DNA from: Prolixibacteraceae bacterium | GTDB taxonomy: Bacteria > Bacteroidota > Bacteroidia > Bacteroidales > Prolixibacteraceae | Length of the DNA stretch: 64,000 nucleotides | Assembly: GCA_028683385.1 (NCBI GenBank) | Contig: JAQUIJ010000006.1 | Location: 124,001-188,000, forward strand | Direction of reading: 5' to 3' | Part shown: piece by piece, positions 49,622 through 58,659 of the stretch | How the letters are laid out: each line of letters starts with the position of its first letter | Position numbering within the stretch: the stretch's first letter is position 1 | Notes under the pieces: generated by a model | What the model saw: only the letters and a program-made list of their open reading frames with translations | Database searches by the model: none | What the model was told of the DNA's origin: nothing | Position numbers and translations under genes: made by a program

Positions 49622-51970
49622 ATGTTCAGAAATTTTCTAAAAATCGCCCTGCGCTACCTATGGCGCAACAAAACCTACAGCATTCTGAATTTTGTGTGCT
49701 TAACTTTTGGACTAACCTGCGCCATTGTTGCGGTGCTCCATATTTCGAATGCCTTTAGCTACGACAAATTCCATAAGAACTACAACCGTTTACATTCGGT
49801 TGAAGCTTATGTAACTTACTTCAATGGCGACAAGTTTCCCAAGCAATATTTGTCGTCGTCGCTCACCGATGTGCTGAAAACCAACGCTCCTGAAATTGAA
49901 GAAATGACCCGCGTGGCCGAACGCGACTTCGATTTTGTAAGCGGTGATAAAACTTTCCACGAAAGCGGCTACTTTGCCGACAACAATTTTTTCAGCGTCT
50001 TTTCGTTCCCGCTTTTACACGGCAACGAGAAGGTATTGAGCGACCTAAATTCTATGGCTATTTCAGAAAATATGGCTTTGAAACTTTTCGAAACCACCGA
50101 TTGCGTGGGCAAAACAGTGATCCTAAAAAACGGAACTAAAGAAGACGCATTCACTGTTTCTGGAGTATTTAAGCGAGTTCCACGGCAATCGTTCCTGCAA
50201 TTCGATTTTGTCATTCCGTTCAACCGCTTTTTAGCCGACAACACCTGGGCGCTCGAAACCGGTTCGTCGTCAAACCTGACCTGGGCTTTGCTGAAAGAAA
50301 ATGCCGATAGCAAAATGATCGAGGCCAAAATCAAAAACCTGATCAAAACGCAGGAATCAACCTTGAATCAGGAACTTTTCCTTTTCCCGCTGAAGGATAA
50401 AATCATGTATTCTTATGCGGCGGGAAAACGTGTTTGGCGCGAAATGCGGAATGTAGTCATTGTGGGTGCTGTTGGATTTGCCATTTTGCTGATCGCCTGC
50501 TTCAACTTCATCAACCTGGCCATTGCCCTAAATATCCGGAGATACCGTGAGGCCGGAATCAAGAAAGTTTCCGGATCAGGAAAATCAGGCATTGTTCTGC
50601 AATTTTTAGGCGAAACATTTATCCTGACCTTTATTAGTCTGGCCAGTGCCATTTTGCTGGTGAAGTTATTGCTTCCCGGGTTTAACACCATGTTTCACAA
50701 CGACATTCGGTTCGACTTGCTCGACGGAAAAATGGTGTTGTTCTTCATTGCTATAACTGCTTTTACAAGTCTGGCATCGGGGTTATTACCAGCCTTGTAC
50801 CTGGCATCGTCAAATCCAATCAATGTGCTGAAAGGAACACTGGCAACCAGCCACAGTTACAGCAAATTCAGGCAAAGCCTCATAGTATTCCAGTTCGTTA
50901 TCCCCATTATCCTGATCATTAGCATGATGGTTATCAAAACTCAGGACAAATACATGCGCGAATTCGATTTGGGTGTCGATAAAGACAAGCTGGTCATTCT
51001 GAATAACACCGAAAACCTGCAGAAACATGCCAATGCTGTAAAAACCGAATTACAGGGCATTCCTGAAATCAGTGCGGTGAGTTACACCAACTGTATTCCG
51101 GCTCGCGGAACTCGCCCAACCAGCGAAGTAAGCTGGGACGGGAAAGATGCTTCGGAAAAGCTGCATTTCTGGTGCATCAACGCCGATTTCGACTACAGCA
51201 AAGCAGTGAATATCAACACCACCGAAGGACGATTTTTCAACCCGTCATTCCCAACCGATTCGGCCAGCTATATGATCAATGATGTTGCTGCCAGCGTGAT
51301 GAAATACAAAAATCCGGTTGGCTCGCAAATCACGGTGGAAGGTAAAAAAGGCGTAATTATCGGCGTTTTCAAAGATTTTCATGCCATCGATCTGGCTGGC
51401 CCAATTGTTCCAACGATTATTCGGATTAAGCCTCAGGAATGCAATACACTGCTTATCAGGTGCGCATCAGGAAATTTCCCAACTATGGCCAACAATATCC
51501 GAAAAGTATTCCGTAAATATGAACCGGAAGCCATTTTTCAGCCTGTTTTGTACCGCGATCTGGCTTCGTATTCCGAACTAAGTATGCCATCCAACCTGGT
51601 TGGACTGGCATTCATTATTGCTTTGGCGCTGGCTTGTATGGGTTTGTTCGGACTGGCATCGTTTACCTCCGAAAGCCGTACCAAGGAAATCGGAATCCGC
51701 AAAGCCAACGGCGCCACAACCCACTCCATCGTCAGGTTATTGCTTTCCAGCTACACCAAGTGGCTGATTATATCCATATTGATTGTCACGCCATTTGCGT
51801 TTTTGCTTGGCCAAATTTTCCTCGGGAATTTTTATTTCCGTACCGCTATGCCTATGTGGGCATTCGTTCTGGGGCCGACAATTGCAGCATTTGTAGCACT
51901 TTCAACCGTAAGCTCGCAAACCTGGAGCGCCGCCAGCCGCAACCCCGTGAAATCGCTGAGGTATGAATAG
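49622..51970 (+). CDS. Double-FtsX ABC permease 11 (no shared cassette)
   Basis: 782 residues. Half 1 motif IRRYREAGIKKVSGSGKSG; half 2 SRTKEIGIRKANGATTHSI. After that motif the C-terminus is unrelated to the cassette (LGNFYFRTAMPMWAFVLG) and ends NPVKSLRYE. As the last permease of the array it has the most independent 3' end, which fits conversion acting mainly among interior copies. The DUF4097 gene follows 101 bases downstream with no visible terminator, so the two are probably co-transcribed. Confidence 0.9.
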   Translation: MFRNFLKIALRYLWRNKTYSILNFVCLTFGLTCAIVAVLHISNAFSYDKFHKNYNRLHSVEAYVTYFNGDKFPKQYLSSSLTDVLKTNAPEIEEMTRVAERDFDFVSGDKTFHESGYFADNNFFSVFSFPLLHGNEKVLSDLNSMAISENMALKLFETTDCVGKTVILKNGTKEDAFTVSGVFKRVPRQSFLQFDFVIPFNRFLADNTWALETGSSSNLTWALLKENADSKMIEAKIKNLIKTQESTLNQELFLFPLKDKIMYSYAAGKRVWREMRNVVIVGAVGFAILLIACFNFINLAIALNIRRYREAGIKKVSGSGKSGIVLQFLGETFILTFISLASAILLVKLLLPGFNTMFHNDIRFDLLDGKMVLFFIAITAFTSLASGLLPALYLASSNPINVLKGTLATSHSYSKFRQSLIVFQFVIPIILIISMMVIKTQDKYMREFDLGVDKDKLVILNNTENLQKHANAVKTELQGIPEISAVSYTNCIPARGTRPTSEVSWDGKDASEKLHFWCINADFDYSKAVNINTTEGRFFNPSFPTDSASYMINDVAASVMKYKNPVGSQITVEGKKGVIIGVFKDFHAIDLAGPIVPTIIRIKPQECNTLLIRCASGNFPTMANNIRKVFRKYEPEAIFQPVLYRDLASYSELSMPSNLVGLAFIIALALACMGLFGLASFTSESRTKEIGIRKANGATTHSIVRLLLSSYTKWLIISILIVTPFAFLLGQIFLGNFYFRTAMPMWAFVLGPTIAAFVALSTVSSQTWSAASRNPVKSLRYE

Positions 51971-52071
51971 GCCAACTATTTCATATAAAAACAATACAAA
52001 ATGCAACGGAAGGAAAAATATTGCGTCTTTATTTCCGACAGCCTCATTTAAACAATTTAAAAAGACTCGCT

Positions 52072-53070
52072 ATGAAAATTTTGACTACTATGAAAATGTT
52101 CTCATTCGTTGCCATGATCATATCCATGTTTTCGTTGAATGGATTTGCGAAGGATGACCAGCCTACTATAACAAAGACCTTTGAGATGAAAGAGCCTGGC
52201 TCGCTCAACGCCTCATCGTCGGGTGGAGGAGTAAAAGTGGAAACACACGATCAACCACAGGTAATTATACAGGCATTTGTGCGAAAAAACAATAATCTTT
52301 TAGCGCCAAACGACCCGATGGTAAAAGAAGTTTTGGAAGCATTCGATGTAAATTTTTCAAAAAGTGGTTCTGCCGTTACCGCAATTGTTGAACGCAAGTC
52401 GCGCATGAACTTCTGGAATAATGTAGGTATTTCGTTAACCATTCTTGTTCCGAAGGAAATGTCGTGCAAGGTTTCGTCAAGCGGAGGTGGTGTGAAAATC
52501 TCAGGAGTGAAGGGAACACACGATTTCTCCAGCAGTGGTGGTGGTGTACACCTCGAAAATGTAAGCGGCACTACTGAAGCCAGCTCTTCAGGAGGTGGAG
52601 TGCACGCAACAAACCAAAATGGCGACGTGCGTTTAAGTTCAAGCGGAGGCGGTGTTACCATAGATGATTCCCGGGGAACCGTTTATGCACATAGTTCAGG
52701 AGGAGGAGTAACCGTGAAGAATTTTAAAGGAAACGTGGATGCCAGCAGCAGTGGAGGCGGAGTTCATGTTTCAGGAGAATGTGCTTCGGTAAAAGCCAAA
52801 TCCAGCGGCGGTTCAGTTCATGCCGATATCTGGAATTTAAGCAAGGAATTAAACCTTGAATCCAGTGGTGGAGGTGTTGATGCGGTTATTCACAATGGCA
52901 AAAAACTTGGCCTCGATCTGGATTTGCAATCCGATCGGGTAAACATTGAGCTTCAGAATTTTTCCGGAAAATCGGAGAAAAACCGAGTAAAAGGAACAAT
53001 GAATAATGGCGGAATTCCTGTTTATATGCATGCTTCCGGAGGAAGTGTAAATGTGCAGTTCGAAGAATAG
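52072..53070 (+). CDS. Exported DUF4097-type beta-solenoid protein with SSGGGV repeats
   Basis: 332 residues from the ATG at 52072, giving a signal peptide that ends near SLNGFAKDD; an ATG at 52090 is an alternative. The body has about ten SSGGGV or SGGSV repeats spaced 17-20 residues apart from residue ~50 to the end (for example SSSGGGVHLENVSG, SSSGGGVTIDDSRG), the pattern of a putative adhesin-like beta-solenoid in which each repeat makes one turn. It is probably periplasmic or on the cell surface. It closes the permease 10-11 unit, so it may be a target, receptor or cargo of that transporter (inference). A bidirectional terminator follows. Confidence 0.78.
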   Translation: MKILTTMKMFSFVAMIISMFSLNGFAKDDQPTITKTFEMKEPGSLNASSSGGGVKVETHDQPQVIIQAFVRKNNNLLAPNDPMVKEVLEAFDVNFSKSGSAVTAIVERKSRMNFWNNVGISLTILVPKEMSCKVSSSGGGVKISGVKGTHDFSSSGGGVHLENVSGTTEASSSGGGVHATNQNGDVRLSSSGGGVTIDDSRGTVYAHSSGGGVTVKNFKGNVDASSSGGGVHVSGECASVKAKSSGGSVHADIWNLSKELNLESSGGGVDAVIHNGKKLGLDLDLQSDRVNIELQNFSGKSEKNRVKGTMNNGGIPVYMHASGGSVNVQFEE

Positions 53071-53241
53071 AAGGCATCGGAAACTTTGCTTACTGAAGCT
53101 TACTGATTTGGTGGAACTTTTCACTTTGCAGAGCACTGGTGTTGTTGTTTATTGAACACCTAAGTTTTAATGAAGGGATTCGTTTGAAGAAGTCCGTTTG
53201 GCTCGCACTGCAATTGTTTGGAAGAATCACACATAATTGAA

Positions 53242-53279
53242 AAAAGCGAAGAATCATGATTTGATGATTCTTCGCTTTT
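53242..53279. terminator. Bidirectional terminator between convergent units
   Basis: AAAAGCGAAGAATCAT (53242-53257) pairs perfectly with ATGATTCTTCGCTTTT (53264-53279), a 16-bp stem with a 6-base loop whose A and T ends serve both strands. It lies between the DUF4097 gene and the minus-strand isomerase. Confidence 0.88.
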
Positions 53280-53304
53280 CCTAATTTTTGACCTTACTTT
53301 CTAC

Positions 53305-54210
53305 TCAGGCTTTTTCCCACTGTTCTTTCATCAATTTTACTGCAGCGGGTAAGGTTATTTTTGAATCGCCAACAGAGCCACATTCAAAACTCACGTAATC
53401 CTGATAACCGATTTCTTTCAGGCCCCGGAATCCATTGATGTAATTATCGGCTTCGCCATCTTCTCCCGGCATTTTACGTCGTTTGCGGCTTGCAATGTGC
53501 ACATGGTGCAGGTAATCGCCGGCAGCCAAAAATGCGGCACGATCGTTGGTTTCTTCCCAGGTCATGTGCCAGAAATCGCCCATAACGGCGGCTCCGGCTG
53601 AATTTACATCGCGAATAATAGATGCACCGTCGGCAACCTGTCGGCAGAAATAGCATTCCTGACGATTCAACGGTTCGAGCAAAATGCGGGTTTTATGCTG
53701 AAGCGCAAAGTCGCCCAATTCTTTCATTTGCCCAAGCAAAAGTTCACGGGCTTCTTTGTCAGGCAACGACTTTTGGTTGTTAAATGCGGGTACGAAAATC
53801 AACCCAGTTGAACCAAGTGCTCCGGCAGCTTCAATAATAACCTTCATCGAATCCATGCATTTTTTCTGAATGGCAGGATCATCGGCAATTAGCCAACCTT
53901 CGAATCCGGCGCAAATAGCGCTAACCGTAATTTTTCGGTTTTGCAGGGCTTTTTGTATTTCTTCCACTCTTTTTTCTAGTCCGCCACCCCAAGGTTCAAA
54001 ACCAACAATTCCCAACGACTCCATGAAATCGAGCTTTTCGGCAAGTGTTTTACCCGGGGCAACTCCTTCCTGACATGAAATCCGTAATTCAACGGTTTTA
54101 TTTTGCGAGGAGTTCGATTCGCTTTTGAACGACGAGAAAAAGCCGCCTGATGCTGCTAATGCAGCACCAGAAACGGCTGTTTCGATAAAAGATCTTCTGT
54201 TAAGAGGCAT
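53305..54210 (-). CDS. Tat-exported sugar phosphate isomerase/epimerase-like TIM-barrel protein
   Basis: 301 residues beginning with a twin-arginine signal (NRRSFIETAVSGAALAASGG). The mature part is an AP-endonuclease-2-type TIM barrel of the hydroxypyruvate isomerase/IolE class: FMESLGIVGFEPWGGG, VSAICAGFEGWL, RILLEPLNRQECYF, VMGDFWHMTWEE, LHHVHIASRKRR and YVSFECG. Conserved Glu, Asp and His residues in these strands would bind a divalent metal. It starts 3 bases after the upstream oxidoreductase stop, so the two are coupled and probably modify the same sugar or polyol in the periplasm. The substrate cannot be named. Confidence 0.88.
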   Translation of the reverse strand: MPLNRRSFIETAVSGAALAASGGFFSSFKSESNSSQNKTVELRISCQEGVAPGKTLAEKLDFMESLGIVGFEPWGGGLEKRVEEIQKALQNRKITVSAICAGFEGWLIADDPAIQKKCMDSMKVIIEAAGALGSTGLIFVPAFNNQKSLPDKEARELLLGQMKELGDFALQHKTRILLEPLNRQECYFCRQVADGASIIRDVNSAGAAVMGDFWHMTWEETNDRAAFLAAGDYLHHVHIASRKRRKMPGEDGEADNYINGFRGLKEIGYQDYVSFECGSVGDSKITLPAAVKLMKEQWEKA

Positions 54211-54213
54211 ACC

Positions 54214-55623
54214 TTATCGTGTTTGGTTACCCTGCGGCGTTCCTGCAATGTGAATAAATTCGGGCAGTTTAAATTCTTTCCCTGCACCGTAGCCTTCTTT
54301 GGCAGCCGCCATACTTTTGGTCATGTCAATATCTTTTGGCATTAGATCGAGTGGCGAAGAAGTCATTTCATCCCAGGTAACTTTCTTTCCGCTGTAAGCC
54401 GATTCACGCCCCATGATGGCAGCCATGTTGGCCACAGCCGTTTCGGATGCCTGTTCAATCGGTTTTCCGGCGCGGATATGGTTAATCCAGTTCACGTGTT
54501 CCAACGTGTATGGGTCGGTTTGTTTGAACTTAGTTTTTTCCGCTTCGTAGTCGAATTTCCATATTTCGTTGCCTTTCAGGTCTTTGATGATGTGTCCATC
54601 GGAAGTCCACGAACCTTTGGTGCCCTGGATAAATTCCCATACGCCACCTTCTGTTCCGTTGATCTGGCGGCAGGTGCTGTGAATGTGAATGCCGTTTTCC
54701 ATTTCAAAATCGATGCTGAAATTGTCGAACTGGTTACCGGTAACACGGCGCTGGCGTGAGCCAAACCCAAGTGCTGATTTTGGTTTTAAGCCCGAAAACC
54801 AAGTGAATACATCCAGGTTATGAACGTGCTGTTCAACAATATGGTCACCTGAAAGCCATCCCCAGTTTACCCAGTCGCGTATCATCCATTCCAGATCCGA
54901 CCATTGCGGGTTGCGGTCCTTGTACCAAAGCATACCACCACACCAATAAACTGTTCCGCCGGTTATTTCGCCGATAGCCCCGTTCATGATTTGTTCGTAT
55001 GAAGCTACATAGTCGCGTTTATGGTGACGTTGCGTTCCTGTTACCACGCAAAGGCCTTTTGCTTCGGCTTGCTTGGCAGTGGCCACAATGGTGCGGTAAC
55101 TTACAGGATCAACGCAAATTGGTTTTTCGAGGAAGCAATGCTTGCCTTTTTCAACTGCATACTTGAAAATTTCGGCGCGGAAATTGGGTGGTGTAGCTGT
55201 AATAATCACATCCACGTCGCTATCAATAACTTTCTGAAAAGCGTCAAGTCCTATGAATTTTTTGTCGGCTGCAATATCTATATTTTTCTCTTTTTTCAGT
55301 TTTTCAGCTAAACTTTCCAGGCGGTCAACGTAAGTATCGCCTAAAGCAACGATAGTAACATTATCGGCGGCGTTGAGGAAATTAAACGCTGCGCCAGAGC
55401 CACGCCCGCCACAGCCGATTACCCCTGCTCTCAGTGGTTTGCCGTCAGTAGCTTTATCAACCAGGTTGGGTAAGTAATAAGAGCCAGCCTCTTTTAATGG
55501 CTGTGTTTTTGGAGTACTGCTGCACGATGCCAACGCTGCAACACTTCCTGTACCAATTGCGCCCAATGCCCCGGCCAAAGCCGAGCTTTTCAAGAATGAA
55601 CGTCTGTCAACACCTTTTTTCAT
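54214..55623 (-). CDS. Tat-exported Gfo/Idh/MocA-family oxidoreductase
   Basis: 469 residues. The N-terminus has a twin-arginine motif (DRRSFLKSSALAG) and a lipobox-like LASC followed by Ser, so it may be a Tat-exported lipoprotein. The Rossmann start is AGVIGCGGRGSGAAFNFL; the family motif EKPICVDP (Lys in CFLEKP) and a C-terminal alpha/beta domain with GGMLWYKDRNPQW and DWVNWGWLSGDHIVEQHVHNLD follow. Exported members usually keep a tightly bound NAD(P). It is the middle gene of a minus-strand operon (34 bases after the cytochrome fusion gene, 3 before the isomerase). Likely role: periplasmic oxidation of a sugar or cyclitol. Confidence 0.92.
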   Translation of the reverse strand: MKKGVDRRSFLKSSALAGALGAIGTGSVAALASCSSTPKTQPLKEAGSYYLPNLVDKATDGKPLRAGVIGCGGRGSGAAFNFLNAADNVTIVALGDTYVDRLESLAEKLKKEKNIDIAADKKFIGLDAFQKVIDSDVDVIITATPPNFRAEIFKYAVEKGKHCFLEKPICVDPVSYRTIVATAKQAEAKGLCVVTGTQRHHKRDYVASYEQIMNGAIGEITGGTVYWCGGMLWYKDRNPQWSDLEWMIRDWVNWGWLSGDHIVEQHVHNLDVFTWFSGLKPKSALGFGSRQRRVTGNQFDNFSIDFEMENGIHIHSTCRQINGTEGGVWEFIQGTKGSWTSDGHIIKDLKGNEIWKFDYEAEKTKFKQTDPYTLEHVNWINHIRAGKPIEQASETAVANMAAIMGRESAYSGKKVTWDEMTSSPLDLMPKDIDMTKSMAAAKEGYGAGKEFKLPEFIHIAGTPQGNQTR

Positions 55624-55656
55624 AGTTATTAGTTTTTAATATGGATAATTAGTTAT

Positions 55657-57207
55657 CTATTGAACTTTAATTGAATTGTCCGGTTCACAAACAACCCTGA
55701 AGCCGATGCCTTTAACATCGGAATACCACCAGATGCTTTTGGGCTGTTGTGGGTCAGTTTTCAGCCATGCATCGTGCTGGCTGTGGCTGCGGGCGGCAGC
55801 ACGCACGTCTGCGGCATCCGAAGTATAATTGCCTCCGCGTACGACCCATTCCTCACCTTCGGTTGCGAGTGGGTTAGTCACTTTACCGCTGTTTTGGGCA
55901 TAGGCGTCTGGTGCATAGCGGTCGGCACAATATTCCATTACGTTGCCCAACATATTTTTCAGTCCGAACGGATTTGACTTGACCTCTTCAGGCAGATGCG
56001 TTTTGCCTTTGCCATTGTTTTCATAAATGATGTACTGCGAAATCGGTTCAGTTTCGGGGTTCGAGATTTTACGCCATAATCCTTTGTTGGAGAATTTATT
56101 CGGTTTACCGTCAAAGAAATATGGTGTTTCCGTGCCACCTCGTGCTGCATATTCCCATTCCGCTTCAGTGGGCAGTCGGTATTTTTTGCCGGTTTTCTTC
56201 GAAAGCCATTGGCAGAAGGTTTCCGCTGCATAATGGGTCATGGTGATTGCCGGGCGATTGCCAAATCCCCAGTTCTGGTCGGGTCGCCCGTAAGGTGGAG
56301 TTGGGCCGGAAATGGCGTCTACATTTGGATTGCTGTTGTTGGCATAAATCTGTTCGGGCGGGGTGCGTCCTTCGCTCATTGTGTTGCCGTAAAATGCCCA
56401 GTACTGTTCCCAGGTTGTTTCCACTTCGGCCATGAAAAACGGGCTGACTGTAACCTGGCGAACCGGCGATTCGTCAGCTTGGTGGAAAGGTTCTTTTTCA
56501 GGGCTGCCCATGCCGAAGGTTCCGCCTTTGATGGCTATCATCTTGAAGGATACTGATGTGCCTGGAATTTGCTCGGTGTAGTCGGCAAACGTTGTTATGC
56601 TGGCTGGTTGTTCAAAAACGACTTTCAAACTGTCGGTGCCGTCGTTTTGTCCCGGTATGCCGGTCATCTTGCCGTGTTTGTATTTCGGGTTATAATGTCC
56701 GGCGTCGAGGTGGCAACTGATGCACTGCAAATCCAGTTTCTTCTCGTTATTTTCGTAGTAAAGGTGGGCAGCTATGCCTGCGTCCACTAAATCTTTCGGA
56801 AACAGGTTTTGGTGGCAATGCTTGCACGATGCATTCGGGATATATTTTACGGCATGTTCCAGTTCGGACTTCATCTCCCAGTTAAATTCAGCCGAATCTT
56901 TGAAGAGATAACCGTAAAGATCGTTTATACCAAGTTTAGTTTTTGCTAGAAGGTAGCCTTGTCCTTTGGGCGGAAGGTGACATTCGACACAATGAACCTT
57001 GATCCCGCTTTTGTTGTCGAAGTGAGACGACAATTTCCAGGAATCGAAAACGTGTGGATGAACGTGACACGCGGCACAAGACTCGTCGGTTGAAGTATAT
57101 TCGATCACTTTATTTCCGGAAATGGTAATCAGAATTCCTACGACGAATGCGCAGAATAATAGGAGGAAGAGATGTTTACGAAAGAAATCTCCTGTCTTTT
57201 TTAGCAT
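55657..57207 (-). CDS. NapC/NrfH-like tetraheme cytochrome fused to an SUMF1/FGE-like domain
   Basis: 516 residues. One N-terminal membrane anchor (~12-31) precedes four haem-binding CxxCH motifs at residues 44-48 (CAACH), 73-77 (CVECH), 128-132 (CKHCH) and 162-166 (CISCH), the arrangement of quinol-oxidising NapC/NrfH proteins. From ~215 to 510 follows a complete formylglycine-generating-enzyme-like domain (GGTFGMGSPEKEPFHQADESP, YRLPTEAEWEYAARGG, GLKNMLGNVMEYCADRY, VVRGGNYTS, GIGFRVVCE). The fusion joins periplasmic electron transfer to an FGE fold; the FGE part may be enzymatic or a binding module. It heads the minus-strand operon with the two Tat proteins and could supply electrons for, or take them from, the oxidoreductase (inference). 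Confidence 0.88.
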   Translation of the reverse strand: MLKKTGDFFRKHLFLLLFCAFVVGILITISGNKVIEYTSTDESCAACHVHPHVFDSWKLSSHFDNKSGIKVHCVECHLPPKGQGYLLAKTKLGINDLYGYLFKDSAEFNWEMKSELEHAVKYIPNASCKHCHQNLFPKDLVDAGIAAHLYYENNEKKLDLQCISCHLDAGHYNPKYKHGKMTGIPGQNDGTDSLKVVFEQPASITTFADYTEQIPGTSVSFKMIAIKGGTFGMGSPEKEPFHQADESPVRQVTVSPFFMAEVETTWEQYWAFYGNTMSEGRTPPEQIYANNSNPNVDAISGPTPPYGRPDQNWGFGNRPAITMTHYAAETFCQWLSKKTGKKYRLPTEAEWEYAARGGTETPYFFDGKPNKFSNKGLWRKISNPETEPISQYIIYENNGKGKTHLPEEVKSNPFGLKNMLGNVMEYCADRYAPDAYAQNSGKVTNPLATEGEEWVVRGGNYTSDAADVRAAARSHSQHDAWLKTDPQQPKSIWWYSDVKGIGFRVVCEPDNSIKVQ

Positions 57208-57491
57208 AGATGGTTTAGTTTTATTAGTATATCATTTTCGTGATATTCAAAATTAACAAAAATACGAGCATTGCAATAGCCTGTTTTATTTCAATAGTCA
57301 ATTGGGAACAATATTCCATGATATAAATAGATTTGTCCATATCCTGGATGGCAATAAAGCAAAATTTGATGGAATCACAGGTGAGCTTTTTTCTAAAAAT
57401 CGCGTCAAAAAACAAATATTGAAAAAGTCATTGTTCATACTCTGAAAAGGAATATATCTTTGAGCTTGTCAAAACAAATAAACCAACAACC
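57208..57491. other. Divergent promoter region
   Basis: No gene. On the minus strand TATTTTTG (57257-57264) fits a -7 element for the cytochrome operon but lacks a well-spaced TTG. On the plus strand there is a full promoter at 57431-57462. The rest is AT-rich without recognised sites. Confidence 0.5.
57431..57462 (+). promoter_or_regulatory. Bacteroidota housekeeping-type promoter
   Basis: TTG (57431-57433), 21 bases, TATCTTTG (57455-57462). It lies 29 bases before the ATG at 57492. Confidence 0.6.
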
Positions 57492-58586
57492 ATGACTCTG
57501 GAACAAATAGCTGCAAAATTTCAATTGGAAGGAACTGTCGATCGCGTTGAACCGATGGGAGAGGGGTTCATCAACGATACTTTTATTATTCGTACTAAAG
57601 AACGCGAAAATCCTGATTATCTTCTTCAGCGCAAAAATAAACGGATTTTCCATCCCATCCCTGCAATGATGGACAACATCGAAAAGGTTTGCACACACAT
57701 TAAAAAGAAAGTTTCTGAAAAGAACGGAGATCCGATGCGCGAAGCCATGACCCTTGTTCGGGCAATTGATGGCAAATTGTATTTTCAGGATGAAGACGAT
57801 GAATTTTGGGCTGTTTGTGTTTTTATTAGCGATACCATTGCCTATCAATCGGCCAAAACTCCGGAATTGGCTTTTCAGGGCGGAAAGGGAATCGGAATGT
57901 TCCAGGCGATGGTTTCCGATTTGACAGAACCGCTCACCGATATTTTGCCCGGATTCCATAATATTCGTTACCGGTTTAATCAGTGGGATGCAGTTCTTGC
58001 GAAAGATCCGGTTGGCCGAAAAGCAAAACTGGCCAAGGAAATTGCCTGGGTTGAGAGTCGTCGCGACGAGATGCTCGACTTCTGGAAGTTGGTTGAATCG
58101 GGTGAAATTCCGACAAGGGTCACCCACAACGATACTAAAATCAATAATATTCTGTTCGATTTGAATGGTGAAGTTTTATGCGTGATTGATCTGGATACCG
58201 TTTTAAATAGCACTTGCCTGAATGATTTTGGCGATGCCATGCGTTCGTACACCAATACCGGAGCCGAAGACGATGAAAATCTGGACGCTGTTTCGTGTGA
58301 TATTTCGATTTTTGAAGGTTTTACTAAAGGCTATCTTTCTCAGGCAAAAAGTTTCCTGACAGATATAGAACTGGAATATCTTGCCTTTTCGGCCAAGTAT
58401 ATCACTTACGAGCAGGTTTTGCGCTTTCTGATGGATTACATTGATGGCGACAACTATTATAAAATCAAAAGTCCGGATCACAATTATCAACGAACCGTGG
58501 CTCAGTATAAATTGCTGACCAGCATGGAGGAACAATATGATGAAATGTGCCGGATTGTGCGCACTGTTGCTGCTGAGTTGGATTAA
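57492..58586 (+). CDS. Aminoglycoside-phosphotransferase-fold sugar kinase (NahK-like)
   Basis: 364 residues. Kinase-fold motifs: GEGFINDTFIIRTK (nucleotide loop), YLLQRKNKRIF (Lys strand), catalytic loop THNDTKINNILFD with Asp and Asn, and metal-binding VIDLDT. Similar proteins in Bacteroidota resemble N-acetylhexosamine 1-kinase, which makes sugar 1-phosphates for salvage; the exact sugar is inferred from similarity only. It has its own promoter, is divergent from the oxidoreductase operon, and is followed by a CBM9-like gene whose possible upstream start would overlap its 3' end. The neighbourhood (isomerase, oxidoreductase, SusC system) fits glycan use. Confidence 0.85.
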   Translation: MTLEQIAAKFQLEGTVDRVEPMGEGFINDTFIIRTKERENPDYLLQRKNKRIFHPIPAMMDNIEKVCTHIKKKVSEKNGDPMREAMTLVRAIDGKLYFQDEDDEFWAVCVFISDTIAYQSAKTPELAFQGGKGIGMFQAMVSDLTEPLTDILPGFHNIRYRFNQWDAVLAKDPVGRKAKLAKEIAWVESRRDEMLDFWKLVESGEIPTRVTHNDTKINNILFDLNGEVLCVIDLDTVLNSTCLNDFGDAMRSYTNTGAEDDENLDAVSCDISIFEGFTKGYLSQAKSFLTDIELEYLAFSAKYITYEQVLRFLMDYIDGDNYYKIKSPDHNYQRTVAQYKLLTSMEEQYDEMCRIVRTVAAELD

Positions 58587-58659
58587 TCAGCATGCAGAAG
58601 TTGACAGTTACAAAACAAACATTCAACCCTCGGAGAAATCTGAATCAAAAAACGAAACA

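Noticed and set aside
22154-51970. Naming the permeases as cell-division FtsX
   Set aside because: They have two fused FtsX units with large periplasmic domains (770-802 aa), unlike the ~300 aa four-helix cell-division FtsX.
52200-53060. DNA tandem repeat or CRISPR from the SSGGGV coding pattern
   Set aside because: The repetition is at protein level with variable codons and lies in one long coding frame.
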